A DNA stretch of 64,000 bases from contig CAZRBG010000006.1 in NCBI GenBank assembly GCA_964598225.1, positions 84,523-148,522 on the forward strand, given 5' to 3'. This stretch comes from SG8-4 sp964598225. Its GTDB lineage: Bacteria > Planctomycetota > Phycisphaerae > Sedimentisphaerales > Anaerobacaceae. Within the stretch, counting starts at the first letter, position 1. Every line of letters starts with the position of its first letter. Below are positions 17,351-26,109 of this stretch, piece by piece. The translations under genes and the position numbers were made by a program. Under the pieces are notes generated by a model. It was given only the letters and a program-made list of their open reading frames with translations. It made no database searches and had not been told where the DNA came from.

Positions 17351-20068
17351 ATGTCCCTCAACAAGTATTGTCAAAACGTCAACGGCTGCATACTCCTTGC
17401 TGCTGCAATACTGCTCTCAATGCCTGTCTTCGTCTGCGGCAAGACAATTGCCGCATGGGACTTCAGCGAAGGCCTGCATGGCTGGATCGGAAACAACCGA
17501 GTAGAAGAGCTAACGTACTCACCGGACGGTCTGATCGTCAAATCAACAGGCGAAGACCCCTGGATCGAGGGACCGGCGATTGATCTGCAGGGCGATAAAA
17601 TGATTAGGGTGAAGATCCGCATGAGATCGACCGCCGATGCGGGCGGCGAACTGTTCTACGGCAGGACTTTCAGGGCGGGACATTCCGTTCGCTTCACCGT
17701 GCAAAATGACGGCAAATGGCATGATTACTCGCTCGTTATCCGGGAAAAACTGGACCCCGGCACGCGATTCCGCCTCGATCCCTGCATGAGAGCCGGCAAC
17801 GTTACGGTAGCTTTCATCAGGATTGAAGCAATCAGCAGAGTAATTGTTCCTGATTTACAGAAACCCGGGGTATTCGGCAGGATAGGGGGCAGTCTGGTCA
17901 AAGTAAGGTCGGGAGGACTGCAATTCGAGCACTTCGGGGGCAGATGGGGGAAGATTGTCTTCAGAGTCTATGGTGCGGAAATGGCTTGTGGTTGTGATAG
18001 CGAGCTGATCGGCCTGGTGTTCGATGACCGGCCCGAGTGGCTTGTTCTCAAAAAAGCCGAGCTTAGCTTTTTGCATCGAACCGATATCAATGTTTTCACA
18101 ATAACAGCCACCATTGAAGACAGCCACGGCGGCCATTGGGAAATCAGAAGAACCGTTAAGCCCGCGAAAAAACAAGGAACACTCGTTGTCGAAACTGAGT
18201 TTAGAGTAGATAAAGACCGAAACGTTCTGCATGTTCCCTGGCTGACGATCTTTCCCGGGCTCGGCACTTTCGGCAAGAGCAAAACCCAGGGTCTGTACGC
18301 AGGGCTTGAGTATCTTTGCGACGAGCCGAGCAGCAGTCAGGCAGACATCGCTACTCCCGATCATATCCGCCGGGTTCCCGATCCGATCAAGATAACCTTT
18401 CCACTGATGGCGATCTCGCAGGGCGGCAATTATATCGGCGTTATCTGGGAGCCGTCCGAGACAGTCGCGGCGACGTTCGACTCGCCCGACAGGATTTATA
18501 ATTCGGACGCGCAGGTCATGGCGCTATCTGCTCCCGCCGTAGGCGATCTTCGTTTCGAGAATAACTTCGCCGCCCATTCGCCTTTCAGGCTCAAAGCAAA
18601 CAGACCACTGAAAAACACTCTGCTGATCATAGGCGGCGAGGGAAAGACCATCGTGCCGGCGGTGAAACATTACGTGGCCCTAAAGGGCCTGCCCGCCGTT
18701 CCGGAATTCAAAGGGGGATTTGATGCTGCAGTTGATCTTCTCGCTCACGGCTGGCTGGATTCGCAGATAAATGAGAACGCCCGATTCAGGCACGCCGTCT
18801 GGGGGACCAATTTCCCTGCCTCGCCTGCCGCCGACGCCGTGATGTTTATCGACTGGCTCGCGGTGCACACAGAAGACCGGGTGATTCGCGAACGCCTCGA
18901 AAGTCTCGAAGGCCGGGCGCTGGATAAAATCCCTGCGAATCAGCCACACTCGAGTAGTATCGGGCACGCCCACCTGCCCAACGCACCGCTCGTCTTCGGA
19001 CGTGTCGCCGACTATGTCAAACAACGACGCGGCGAAGCTCAGCGACTGCTCAGCAACTTTGACGCAGACGGCATAAAGCTCTACGAGTCGAGCGGCGGCA
19101 AACCGGATTACTCAAAAACGCATTTCGCAAAACACGCCAACGGTCTTGCCGGCCGGGATATGGTGAGGATTCTCGAAGGAGCGACTCTTTCCGGCGACGA
19201 GCAGCTAATCGCTGATGCACTCGATCTGCTCGACAAACAAACCGCTCTCTATGCCGATACCGTCCCGCGAGGGGCGCAGACCTGGGAGGTTCCTCTACAC
19301 ACGCCGGACATCCTGGCATCCGCTCACATGGTCAGGGCTTATGCGCTGGGCTATATCATCTCAGGCAAGCGGCAATATCTCGAGCAGGCGAGATACTGGG
19401 CCTGGACGGGCGTGCCGTTTGTGTATCTACATCCGCCAACGTCGCAACCTGTGGGATGCTACTCGACCATCGCGGTCCTTGGCGCAACGAACTGGAAGGC
19501 CCCGCTATGGCTCGGACGTCCCGTCCAGTGGTGCGGGCTTGTTTACGGTTCGGCTTTGCACATGCTCGGTGACTGCGATCCGGAAGGCCCGTGGAAGAAA
19601 ATCGCCAGAGGCATCACGGCGACAGGCTTACAGATGACCTGGCCCCGAACGGACACCGAACGCCAGGGCCTGCTGCCGGATTTCTTCGATTTGCGAGCAC
19701 AGGCGGGTGCAGGCCCGGCTATAAATCCCGGCACCGTCCAGGCTCATCTGGCCGAACTCTACGAAAGAGGCACGATATACGACGTAAAAAGACTGCCCGA
19801 ACGAGGCTGGTTCGTTCACGCCCCATGCGCGATAAGCGACATTCACGAAGACGATAAATCAGTAACGTTTGCAACCGGCGGTTGGGCCGAGAAACAATAC
19901 CATGTCCTGATTTCCGGCATCGAACAGGAGCCGAAGAAGGTCAGTGTTAGCAAATTCGGCAAAAGCTCTAACGAGTTCAAGATCGCCGACATGAATTTTG
20001 ACAACTACCAGAAGCTTGTTGTCGTAACTCTGGAAGGAAGATCCCGAATCAAGATTGAGCAGAAATAG
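17351..20068 (+). CDS. Large secreted protein, putative carbohydrate-active enzyme of unknown family
   Basis: 905 residues with a signal peptide (about 1-30, ending VCG). Residues about 33-165 look like a beta-sandwich carbohydrate-binding module (AAWDFSEGLHGWIGNN, then KMIRVKIRMRS and KWHDYSLVI). The middle (about 170-470) is beta-rich, and about 480-790 is helix-rich with aromatic and acidic motifs (DLLAHGWLDSQ, QTWEVPLHTPDILASAHMVR, YWAWTGVPFVYLH), suggesting an alpha/alpha-toroid catalytic domain like those in polysaccharide lyases and GH families. I cannot place it in a named family. It probably processes a polysaccharide whose product the adjacent symporter imports. Ribosome site AAAAGG lies 11 bases upstream. 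Confidence 0.65.
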   Translation: MSLNKYCQNVNGCILLAAAILLSMPVFVCGKTIAAWDFSEGLHGWIGNNRVEELTYSPDGLIVKSTGEDPWIEGPAIDLQGDKMIRVKIRMRSTADAGGELFYGRTFRAGHSVRFTVQNDGKWHDYSLVIREKLDPGTRFRLDPCMRAGNVTVAFIRIEAISRVIVPDLQKPGVFGRIGGSLVKVRSGGLQFEHFGGRWGKIVFRVYGAEMACGCDSELIGLVFDDRPEWLVLKKAELSFLHRTDINVFTITATIEDSHGGHWEIRRTVKPAKKQGTLVVETEFRVDKDRNVLHVPWLTIFPGLGTFGKSKTQGLYAGLEYLCDEPSSSQADIATPDHIRRVPDPIKITFPLMAISQGGNYIGVIWEPSETVAATFDSPDRIYNSDAQVMALSAPAVGDLRFENNFAAHSPFRLKANRPLKNTLLIIGGEGKTIVPAVKHYVALKGLPAVPEFKGGFDAAVDLLAHGWLDSQINENARFRHAVWGTNFPASPAADAVMFIDWLAVHTEDRVIRERLESLEGRALDKIPANQPHSSSIGHAHLPNAPLVFGRVADYVKQRRGEAQRLLSNFDADGIKLYESSGGKPDYSKTHFAKHANGLAGRDMVRILEGATLSGDEQLIADALDLLDKQTALYADTVPRGAQTWEVPLHTPDILASAHMVRAYALGYIISGKRQYLEQARYWAWTGVPFVYLHPPTSQPVGCYSTIAVLGATNWKAPLWLGRPVQWCGLVYGSALHMLGDCDPEGPWKKIARGITATGLQMTWPRTDTERQGLLPDFFDLRAQAGAGPAINPGTVQAHLAELYERGTIYDVKRLPERGWFVHAPCAISDIHEDDKSVTFATGGWAEKQYHVLISGIEQEPKKVSVSKFGKSSNEFKIADMNFDNYQKLVVVTLEGRSRIKIEQK

Positions 20069-20071
20069 GTT

Positions 20072-21229
20072 CTACTTGCCGACGAGCTTTATCACGGCAG
20101 CGAGATTTGTCTGCTGATACAGCGCCAGGTAATCGTAGCATATATTGGGGCCACCGCTCGACGGCACATAGATTGAGAGCCCGCAGTAGGGAAGCTTGAG
20201 TGGGTCAGTTCCTCGGATGGATTTGCGCACAATAAGCTGGTTTTCAGACCAGGAGAGGAAATCGCCAAGCTCTTTGTCGGCTATGTTACCATTTGCCGTA
20301 CTGAGAGACTCAAGATACGACTTCAAGTCATAAAACTTCTCACCTCCGAACTCGAAGATCGCCGAGGGTGACTCGGGTTGATTCAAAACAGATGCCGCCT
20401 GAAAGGAATCCAGCACCGGCTCGATTTTCTCAGGAAGCTTTCCGAGTTGTTCATTGTCGATCAGGGTGTACACGGTGTAGTGTTGATCTTCCCGCATTAT
20501 GCTCTCGGCAATATTTCTGGCAGTGACGTTCGGCTCCTCAGCTGCCGATGTGAGCGTTGCCGTATAGTAGGTGTTGGGAGCGTCCACTCTCAGCGGCGAC
20601 GCCATGATGTATTCGGCGCAGTCAACAAAGCTGTAAAGGTTTTGGACAGCGGCACGCCCGCACTGCTGAAGGAATAGGAGTCTTACTTTGCCGTCAACGT
20701 TCTTCTGAAACTCTCTCAGAGTTATACCCACGTCCGAGGCACGAAGCCATTTTCCAGAAAGAAGCTGTTTGTTCTCTTCAGGGTTGCGAAACGGTTTGCA
20801 GTCCTGACACATGTTGTTCAGTGTTCCACCGTGATTAAGAAAAACTATGCAGTAATTCTTTGCGTTCCAATTCTTACGCACCCAATCGAGATACTTTCTC
20901 AATTCGACATCGTCGGCGCTGTCTTCGCTTGTCAGGGCCATTTCTTTTTTCCGGAGCTTTCCTTGCGACCGGTCCAAAGCAATGCGTTTCATACCTCTGC
21001 TGTCGGCAAAATCCGCCTGAACCGTTACCGCAATGTTGGAGTTTACGACGCCGTTCGCCAAATCATGCAGTATTACTCTGCCGCAAGGACTGAGGTCGTT
21101 ATCGTATGACATGTAGTACACAAAGACCCAGTCGTAGACCTTTGTTGTCGGTAAAAAGTGTAAAAGACCGAACAACATGAGCAGCGTCACTGACAGCCAC
21201 AGCAGCGGGCTACGCTTGAAATCTCGCAT
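20072..21229 (-). CDS. Clostripain-family (C11) cysteine peptidase, membrane-anchored
   Basis: 385 residues from the ATG at 21229, chosen for its AAAGGGG ribosome site and the transmembrane leader that follows (LLWLSVTLLMLFGLLHFL). The caspase-like catalytic dyad of peptidase family C11 is visible: His133 in VFLNHGG and Cys190 in LLFLQQCGRA, after DWVFVYYMSYDNDLSP. C11 enzymes cleave after basic residues and often self-process. It is convergent with the large secreted protein, 3 bases between stops. A longer in-frame upstream extension exists but has no ribosome site and overlaps mtnP. Confidence 0.85.
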   Translation of the reverse strand: MRDFKRSPLLWLSVTLLMLFGLLHFLPTTKVYDWVFVYYMSYDNDLSPCGRVILHDLANGVVNSNIAVTVQADFADSRGMKRIALDRSQGKLRKKEMALTSEDSADDVELRKYLDWVRKNWNAKNYCIVFLNHGGTLNNMCQDCKPFRNPEENKQLLSGKWLRASDVGITLREFQKNVDGKVRLLFLQQCGRAAVQNLYSFVDCAEYIMASPLRVDAPNTYYTATLTSAAEEPNVTARNIAESIMREDQHYTVYTLIDNEQLGKLPEKIEPVLDSFQAASVLNQPESPSAIFEFGGEKFYDLKSYLESLSTANGNIADKELGDFLSWSENQLIVRKSIRGTDPLKLPYCGLSIYVPSSGGPNICYDYLALYQQTNLAAVIKLVGK

Positions 21230-21319
21230 GTCTAGCCCCTTTATTTCCGACAAAGTGTTTGTAAATACGCCGCGAAAGACTACTATGTTAGCAATGAAAA
21301 CGATAAGGAGCAACCGATT

Positions 21320-22195
21320 ATGGCAGAAGAATTGGTCGGAATAATAGGTGGAACAGGATTGGGTGATGCTCTTGCGGCGCAAATGTCGAGCGCCGAGCGC
21401 CGCGAAATAGATACGCCGTTCGGAAAACCGAGCGCGGCGATTCTGGTAGGCAATTTCGGCAAGAGGAAGATCGCATTTCTCAGCCGGCACGCCGGCGGAC
21501 ACCCCCTCTCGCCGAGCGAGGTGCCGTTCGCGGCGAATATCTTTGCTCTCAAGCAGCTCGGCGTTCGTACGGTTATCAGCAGCGGCGCCGTTGGTTCGCT
21601 ACGAGAGGAGATCGCCCCGGGTGATCTTGTCGTGGTCGATCAATTCATCGACAAGACTTTCAGGCGACAGGGCAGCTTTTTCGGCGGCTACGGGGCCGTC
21701 CATTGTGAGTTGGCCGATCCGACCTGTCGCCGAGTTCGGGAAATTCTTATCGATACATCGAAAGAGATCGATGCCAAAACGCATCTGAAGGGCACATACG
21801 TCTGCATGGAAGGGCCTCAGTTCTCGACGCGTGCCGAATCGCTCATGCACAAGGCGTGGGGCGGCGACCTGATCGGCATGACCGCCATGCCGGAGGCAAA
21901 GTTGGCGCGGGAGGCGCAGGTTTGCTATGCCCTGGTGGCGCTGGCCAGCGATTACGATTGCTGGAGGCCGCATGAAGGCGGCAAGGACAAGCAGACGCTG
22001 CTCAAGGAGATAATAGGCAACCTACAGGCGGCGACTAATAACTGTCTCAAGTTGATAGAGGCTGTGCTCAGCAGCGATCATAAGCTCGTCGGCGATGATT
22101 GTCACTGTCGAAAAAGTCTGGACCTGGCGGTATGGACCGATCAGAGCAAAATCAACAAGGCAAAGAAAGAAGAATTGAAAGTACTCTTCAAGTAG
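21320..22195 (+). CDS. mtnP: 5'-methylthioadenosine phosphorylase
   Basis: 291 residues, full length for the purine nucleoside phosphorylase/MTAP family. Signatures: VGIIGGTGLGDAL at the N-terminus, FLSRHAGGHPLSPSEVPFAA (phosphate and substrate site), ISSGAVGSLREEIAPGDLVV, YVCMEGPQFSTRAES, LIGMTAMPEAKLARE, and ALASDYDCW near the end. It cleaves methylthioadenosine to adenine and methylthioribose-1-phosphate in the cytoplasm for methionine salvage. The MTAP rather than PNP assignment rests on the HAGGH and MTAMPEA segments. AAGGAG precedes the ATG. Confidence 0.9.
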   Translation: MAEELVGIIGGTGLGDALAAQMSSAERREIDTPFGKPSAAILVGNFGKRKIAFLSRHAGGHPLSPSEVPFAANIFALKQLGVRTVISSGAVGSLREEIAPGDLVVVDQFIDKTFRRQGSFFGGYGAVHCELADPTCRRVREILIDTSKEIDAKTHLKGTYVCMEGPQFSTRAESLMHKAWGGDLIGMTAMPEAKLAREAQVCYALVALASDYDCWRPHEGGKDKQTLLKEIIGNLQAATNNCLKLIEAVLSSDHKLVGDDCHCRKSLDLAVWTDQSKINKAKKEELKVLFK

Positions 22196-22247
22196 GGTAG
22201 GGCTTGCCCCACCGAGATTATCGCGATGGTGGGGCAAGCCCCGCCCC
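22193..22247 (+). repeat. Inverted pair of GGTGGGGCAAGCCCC repeats (hairpin after mtnP)
   Basis: GGCTTGCCCCACC and GGTGGGGCAAGCC form a 13-bp stem around a 14-base loop, beginning at the mtnP stop. Belongs to the GGTGGGGCAAGCCCCACC family also at 24669, 25251 and 43259. It could stop or stabilise the mtnP transcript, but no T-run follows. Confidence 0.75.
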
Positions 22248-22287
22248 AAAGGCTAACAATCCAATCACCTTCGAAAGGACTGAGAAC

Positions 22288-22665
22288 ATGAATAAACCGT
22301 CATGGAAGACATTGGCCGTAATAACAAGTTTTGTGCTGATGCTGGTTGGCGGCTGCGGCCAGAAAGAGGCGCCCGACTTCAAACAAACCAGGGCGATAGC
22401 CGCCGAGAACATCGAGCTGCAAAAGGAGCTGGACCGCCAGGACGCCCGGTTTGCCAATCTGAAGAGAGAGTACGATAAGGAACTCGAAAAGCAGCGCGAC
22501 CTGCTGGAAAAATGTCAAAAGGAACGAGACGAATGGAAAACGAAGGCCAAAAACAACGTCAGAGAGCAGGTCCAGGGCGTCCTCGATTCGGTAATGGCCG
22601 ATAACGCGAGACTCCGCGAGGAAAACGCCAAGCTGAAAGCACAGTTGGAGGAGCTGAAAAAGTAG
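22288..22665 (+). CDS. Small coiled-coil lipoprotein
   Basis: 125 residues starting at 22288 after GAAAGGA. Lipoprotein signal LMLVGGCGQ (acylated Cys near residue 22), then an almost continuous charged heptad pattern (about 40-125; EKQRDLLEKCQKERDEW, ARLREENAKLKAQLEELKK) predicting a long coiled coil. Probably an outer- or inner-membrane-anchored periplasmic rod, analogous in shape to Lpp, with no defined function. A trailing hydrophobic heptad (LKAQLEELKK) suggests oligomerisation. Confidence 0.7.
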   Translation: MNKPSWKTLAVITSFVLMLVGGCGQKEAPDFKQTRAIAAENIELQKELDRQDARFANLKREYDKELEKQRDLLEKCQKERDEWKTKAKNNVREQVQGVLDSVMADNARLREENAKLKAQLEELKK

Positions 22666-22674
22666 GCTTTCTCC

Positions 22675-22841
22675 CGTGGCGAGGGCGTCTCGCCCTTGCG
22701 TCCCGAGGCTGTCCCGGCCTCGTTCAATGGCAAGTCTGTCACCCTGTAAGACATTCCCAAGGAGCGCGAAGTGGTGGGAATACCCCGACGGAACAAGGGC
22801 AGGATGCCCTCGCTACGAACGCCTTACGGCGTCACTACAAA
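22675..22841. repeat. Composite block of dispersed repeats 3' of pyrG
   Basis: The gap between the lipoprotein and the pyrG stop is almost entirely repeat DNA: an inverted GGCGAGGGCGTCTCGCCC unit, a GTCCCGAGGCTGTCCCGGCC unit, an ACAAGGGCAGGATGCCCTCG unit and, inverted at 22818-22841, the third copy of the ACGCCGTAAGGCGT family. Such mosaics arise by repeated insertion at the same non-coding spot. Confidence 0.65.
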
Positions 22842-22844
22842 CAG

Positions 22845-24614
22845 CTACAGTTTGCATACCTCCCGGACTGCTTTAACTCCGTCCGGCAGCTTTGCTTCAG
22901 GGCATTTTTTCTGCATCGCCGCGGCGACCAATCCTACGAACATCGGCTGGGGCTTGAGCGGCCGAGACGTCAGGCAGGGATGCGCCTGCGTGCCGATGAA
23001 GTATGGGTGAGAGGGCAATTCCAGTATCTGCATGATCGGTTGATTCGGGGCCTTGCCGGAGAAGACCATCCCGCCTTCTTCCAGGTTCTCAATATATCGC
23101 GGATCGACCTCGTAGCGATGTCGAAATCGCATCCTGACCGAATCGACTTTGCCGAAAAGCTCCCACGCTATCGTCTCGGGCTTGACCTCGATATCCCGCC
23201 CGCCCAGGCGCATGTTCCCGCCGAGGCCCTCGATCTTCTTCTGCTCGGGCAGGATGTCGATCACCGGCTCGGAGCAGCGCGGCTCGATCTCGGTGCTGTT
23301 GGCCTTTTTCATGCCGCAGACGTTCCGGGCGAATTCAATCACCGCCATCTGGAATCCGAGGCATATCCCCAGGTACGGCACGCTATTCTCTCTGGCGTAT
23401 CTTACGCAGGCGATCTTACCCTCGCTGCCGCGAACGCCGAAGCCGCCTGGAACGATGATAGCGTCAACGTTCTTGAGATGCTCGACGGCGTTCTTATCTG
23501 TGACACTGGTGGTGTCGATCCACTCGATCTTGACGTCGCAGCCCAATGCGATACCGGCGTGCTCCAGAGCGTTGATGATCGAGGCGTAGCTGTCGCGGAC
23601 GGACGTGTACTTGCCCGTCATTCCGATGGTCACGCTCTTGTCGGCGGCGCCGATCTTGTCGGTGAAGTCGCACCACCTTGCCCAGGCCTTGCGTTCGGTG
23701 CCGAGGTTAATTCTGTCCTCGATCTTGAGCAGCCGGGCTACCTCGAAATCCAGACCAACCTGGCGGAGCATCGACGGGATCGTGTAGATGCTCGCCGTAT
23801 CGGGCAGGCTGATCACCCTCTCGAATGGCACGTTGCTGAAGATGCTTATCTTCTGGCGAACTTTGTCGGTGGCGGGTTTCGAGGCCCGGCACGCGATGAT
23901 GTCGGGCTGTATGCCGCATTGCATGATCTGCTTGATCCCCAACTGAGCGGCTTTGGATTTCTGCTCACCCAGCGTTTTAGGCTCGAGGATATACGTCAGA
24001 GCGACGAAGCAGCTACTGTTCGGCCCTTCCTCGTAGGCTAACTCGCGCATCGCCTCGATATAGTAGGCGTTTTCCAGATCGCCCACTGTGCCGCCTATCT
24101 CGACGAATACGATATCGGCGTCGGTTTCCATCGCTAATTGGCGGAGTTTCAGCATGACCTCGCCTGTAACGTGGGGGATCATCTGAACGTCCCGGCCGAG
24201 ATAGTCGCCGTGGCGCTCCTTGTTGAGGATCGAGCTGAAAATCTGGCCGCTGGTGGCGAAGTTCAGCTTGCTCATATCCTGATCGAGCATCCGCTCGTAC
24301 GTGCCGAGGTCCATGTCGCATTCCATGCCGTCGTCGAGCACGAACACCTCGCCGTGCCGGAACGGATTGAGCGTGCCGGAGTCGATGTTGAGGTAACCTT
24401 CGAGCTTGATCGGAGCGACCTTGAGGCCCTTATCCTGCATCAGCTTGGCCAGGCAGGACGAGAATATCCCCTTGCCCAGCCCGCTCATCACAGTCCCCAT
24501 CACAAAGCAATACCGGGCCTTGCCCTTCCTGTACCCTTTAGGCACAGGCGAGAAAAACTCGCTCTCATCCGATGTATCACTAACAGAAGCTAACAGATCA
24601 TTGTCTTTCGTCAT
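22845..24614 (-). CDS. pyrG: CTP synthase (glutamine amidotransferase)
   Basis: 589 residues, about 45 longer than E. coli PyrG, mostly from a 30-residue N-terminal extension. It makes CTP from UTP, ATP and glutamine. Synthetase domain about 34-300: P-loop MSGLGKG, HGEVFVLDDGMECDMDLG and VFVEIGGTVGDLE. Class I glutaminase domain about 320-585 with nucleophile Cys418 (LGICLGFQMA) and His545. The triad's glutamate, normally HPE, is replaced by Cys547 (AHPCLTSRP), which is unusual. The synthetase half (for example KLEGYLNIDSGTLNPFRHGE) is a divergent variant. The ribosome site AAAAGGAAAATAG abuts the inverted repeat that ends the upstream cassette. Confidence 0.92.
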   Translation of the reverse strand: MTKDNDLLASVSDTSDESEFFSPVPKGYRKGKARYCFVMGTVMSGLGKGIFSSCLAKLMQDKGLKVAPIKLEGYLNIDSGTLNPFRHGEVFVLDDGMECDMDLGTYERMLDQDMSKLNFATSGQIFSSILNKERHGDYLGRDVQMIPHVTGEVMLKLRQLAMETDADIVFVEIGGTVGDLENAYYIEAMRELAYEEGPNSSCFVALTYILEPKTLGEQKSKAAQLGIKQIMQCGIQPDIIACRASKPATDKVRQKISIFSNVPFERVISLPDTASIYTIPSMLRQVGLDFEVARLLKIEDRINLGTERKAWARWCDFTDKIGAADKSVTIGMTGKYTSVRDSYASIINALEHAGIALGCDVKIEWIDTTSVTDKNAVEHLKNVDAIIVPGGFGVRGSEGKIACVRYARENSVPYLGICLGFQMAVIEFARNVCGMKKANSTEIEPRCSEPVIDILPEQKKIEGLGGNMRLGGRDIEVKPETIAWELFGKVDSVRMRFRHRYEVDPRYIENLEEGGMVFSGKAPNQPIMQILELPSHPYFIGTQAHPCLTSRPLKPQPMFVGLVAAAMQKKCPEAKLPDGVKAVREVCKL

Positions 24615-24630
24615 CTATTTTCCTTTTTTT

Positions 24631-24660
24631 AGCCACATAGGGCACAGAGTTCACAGAGAA
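24631..24660 (+). repeat. Left inverted repeat of the FRG cassette
   Basis: 30 bases built from 9-base units of the CACAGAG type (AGGGCACAGAG then TTCACAGAG). Two mismatches to the right copy. It sits 17 bases upstream of the pyrG start codon, so it lies in the pyrG leader. Confidence 0.7.
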
Positions 24661-24668
24661 TAAAATAA

Positions 24669-24692
24669 TGGTGGGGCAAGCCCCACCCTACC
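24669..24692 (+). repeat. GGTGGGGCAAGCCCCACC repeat
   Basis: Palindromic repeat with a CTACC arm, just 3' of the membrane-protein gene. A second copy in the same orientation (25251-25274) lies on the gene's other side, so the gene is bracketed by direct copies. Confidence 0.75.
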
Positions 24693-24695
24693 TTT

Positions 24696-25205
24696 CTAAG
24701 CCTCTAATCCTCGTTTGATCGCACGCCCTACTGGGTCGTCACGAATAATGGTCATAACATTGCCACTCTTTTTCTTGATTTTCCATGTTTCGTCTGTTTC
24801 GACAACTTGGGGCAGTAACTCCTCGGCTTTGCCCTTCACAAGAGATAGCTTCCGGTCCCATATGCGAAAGTCGATAGGGATTTGGCTCTTCTTCTCACTT
24901 TCTAATTCCCTCAGTTTGCTTTCAAGCATAATTAAAATTTCTCCATCTTCACGATACAAAATCCGCCGTTTTGTTTTCTTGTAAAGCCAGATAATAGCAA
25001 CAGCCAGACCGCTTGCTATCAGTAGTGAGAGAATCCACATCCACCCAACCATTTCAAGTGAATGTTCAAAAAGCAGCCATTTCTTCAGATGCATTCGGTA
25101 AAGCCAAAGTAGCTTTCCGCCAATGGCTGTTCCCACCATTGTAAGCAACATACTGAGCCAATGGTTTACAGCGAATCTTAGTATTTTCACGAGAACCTTC
25201 GGCAT
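24696..25205 (-). CDS. Two-helix membrane protein of unknown function
   Basis: 169 residues from the ATG at 25205 (MPKVLVKILRF); an upstream in-frame TTG at 25241 would add 12 residues but neither has a clear ribosome site. Two transmembrane segments (WLSMLLTMVGTAIGGKLLWL and WMWILSLLIASGLAVAIIWL) are followed by a charged cytoplasmic tail of about 95 residues containing a short coiled coil (LESKLRELESEKKS). No family recognised. It lies 71 bases downstream of the FRG gene on the same strand, bracketed by GGTGGGGC repeats, and may be its membrane partner. Confidence 0.5.
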   Translation of the reverse strand: MPKVLVKILRFAVNHWLSMLLTMVGTAIGGKLLWLYRMHLKKWLLFEHSLEMVGWMWILSLLIASGLAVAIIWLYKKTKRRILYREDGEILIMLESKLRELESEKKSQIPIDFRIWDRKLSLVKGKAEELLPQVVETDETWKIKKKSGNVMTIIRDDPVGRAIKRGLEA

Positions 25206-25250
25206 ATCAATAAAGAACGTAGGACGTGCATCCCACACCAACTTTTAATT

Positions 25251-25274
25251 TGGTGGGGCAAGCCCCACCCTACC
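25251..25274 (+). repeat. GGTGGGGCAAGCCCCACC repeat
   Basis: Same 24 bases and orientation as 24669-24692. It separates the FRG gene from the membrane-protein gene, 2 bases beyond the FRG stop. Confidence 0.75.
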
Positions 25275-25276
25275 TT

Positions 25277-26107
25277 CTATTCATTTTTAGAAGCCTTAAG
25301 TCGATACCATATTTCAAAACAAATTTCTCGCAATGCCAGCGTTTCCATAAGGCTCGTTTCCGAGTCAAAGAGCGAATAAGCTGTGATATTCATAGAATCT
25401 AACTTTTGAAGCACTTTATGTTGTTCTGACACGGGGATGTTATACTTGGTCAGAATGTTACGTCCTTTTTCGTCTTTGACATCTTCGTGATTAGCATAAT
25501 ATGCCTCTTCTTCTTGTTTCCTAACACAAATCGTATACTCGCTCTGCTGCAAATAGTGGTTGCGGTGAGTTGCTATGGTCGGGCCTAGAGAGCGAATATG
25601 TGGGTTTTCTCCACACCAAAAATGTTCTGGACATACGAAGATCGAGACATATTCTCTATTCTTCGACGCTAAGTGAATGTCGCCAAAAGCAAAATAGGCA
25701 GCAATATACGGGGATCGTGTCCAATCTAACAAAGGTGAGGGAAATCCATTATGCCTTAAATACGCCATGAATTCATAAGCTGGCAGATCAAACTCTCCCA
25801 ATGGCAATTTTGTGTCCACATCCAATTTTCGACCAGTGCATGTCGCAACATACTTGTGAACAACTCTTATTATTTTATTGTAATAAAGAGAAACACTCAT
25901 TCCCTTATGTAATCTGTCGAGAGTTGGTTGTAGAAACCACTTAGAGTCACTTTGTCCTCTGAAAAGAGGGTGATCTACATGTCCCTCTCCTCTTTCTTTA
26001 TGCTTCTTCTTGTCGGAAATTATTTTTAATGAGGCCTGTTCGAAATCTTCCCAGCATTGAAGCGTTTGTCCTTTCATCATATTGTTCACTTTATCATTAG
26101 AATCCAT
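25277..26107 (-). CDS. FRG-domain protein
   Basis: 276 residues. The FRG domain (about 18-180) is clear: PLFRGQSDSKWFLQPTLDR, then LRHNGFPSPLLDWTRSPYIA and AYFAFGD, matching the F/L-R-G-Q and GFPTPLLDWT signatures. FRG domains are found alone or in suspected toxin/antiphage proteins; the biochemical activity is unsettled, although a nucleotide- or ADP-ribosyl-related fold has been proposed. The ATG lies immediately inside the right inverted repeat, which therefore forms its leader, and no good ribosome site is seen. Lower GC content than kdsB and pyrG supports acquisition by transfer. Confidence 0.8.
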   Translation of the reverse strand: MDSNDKVNNMMKGQTLQCWEDFEQASLKIISDKKKHKERGEGHVDHPLFRGQSDSKWFLQPTLDRLHKGMSVSLYYNKIIRVVHKYVATCTGRKLDVDTKLPLGEFDLPAYEFMAYLRHNGFPSPLLDWTRSPYIAAYFAFGDIHLASKNREYVSIFVCPEHFWCGENPHIRSLGPTIATHRNHYLQQSEYTICVRKQEEEAYYANHEDVKDEKGRNILTKYNIPVSEQHKVLQKLDSMNITAYSLFDSETSLMETLALREICFEIWYRLKASKNE

Positions 26108-26109
26108 TT

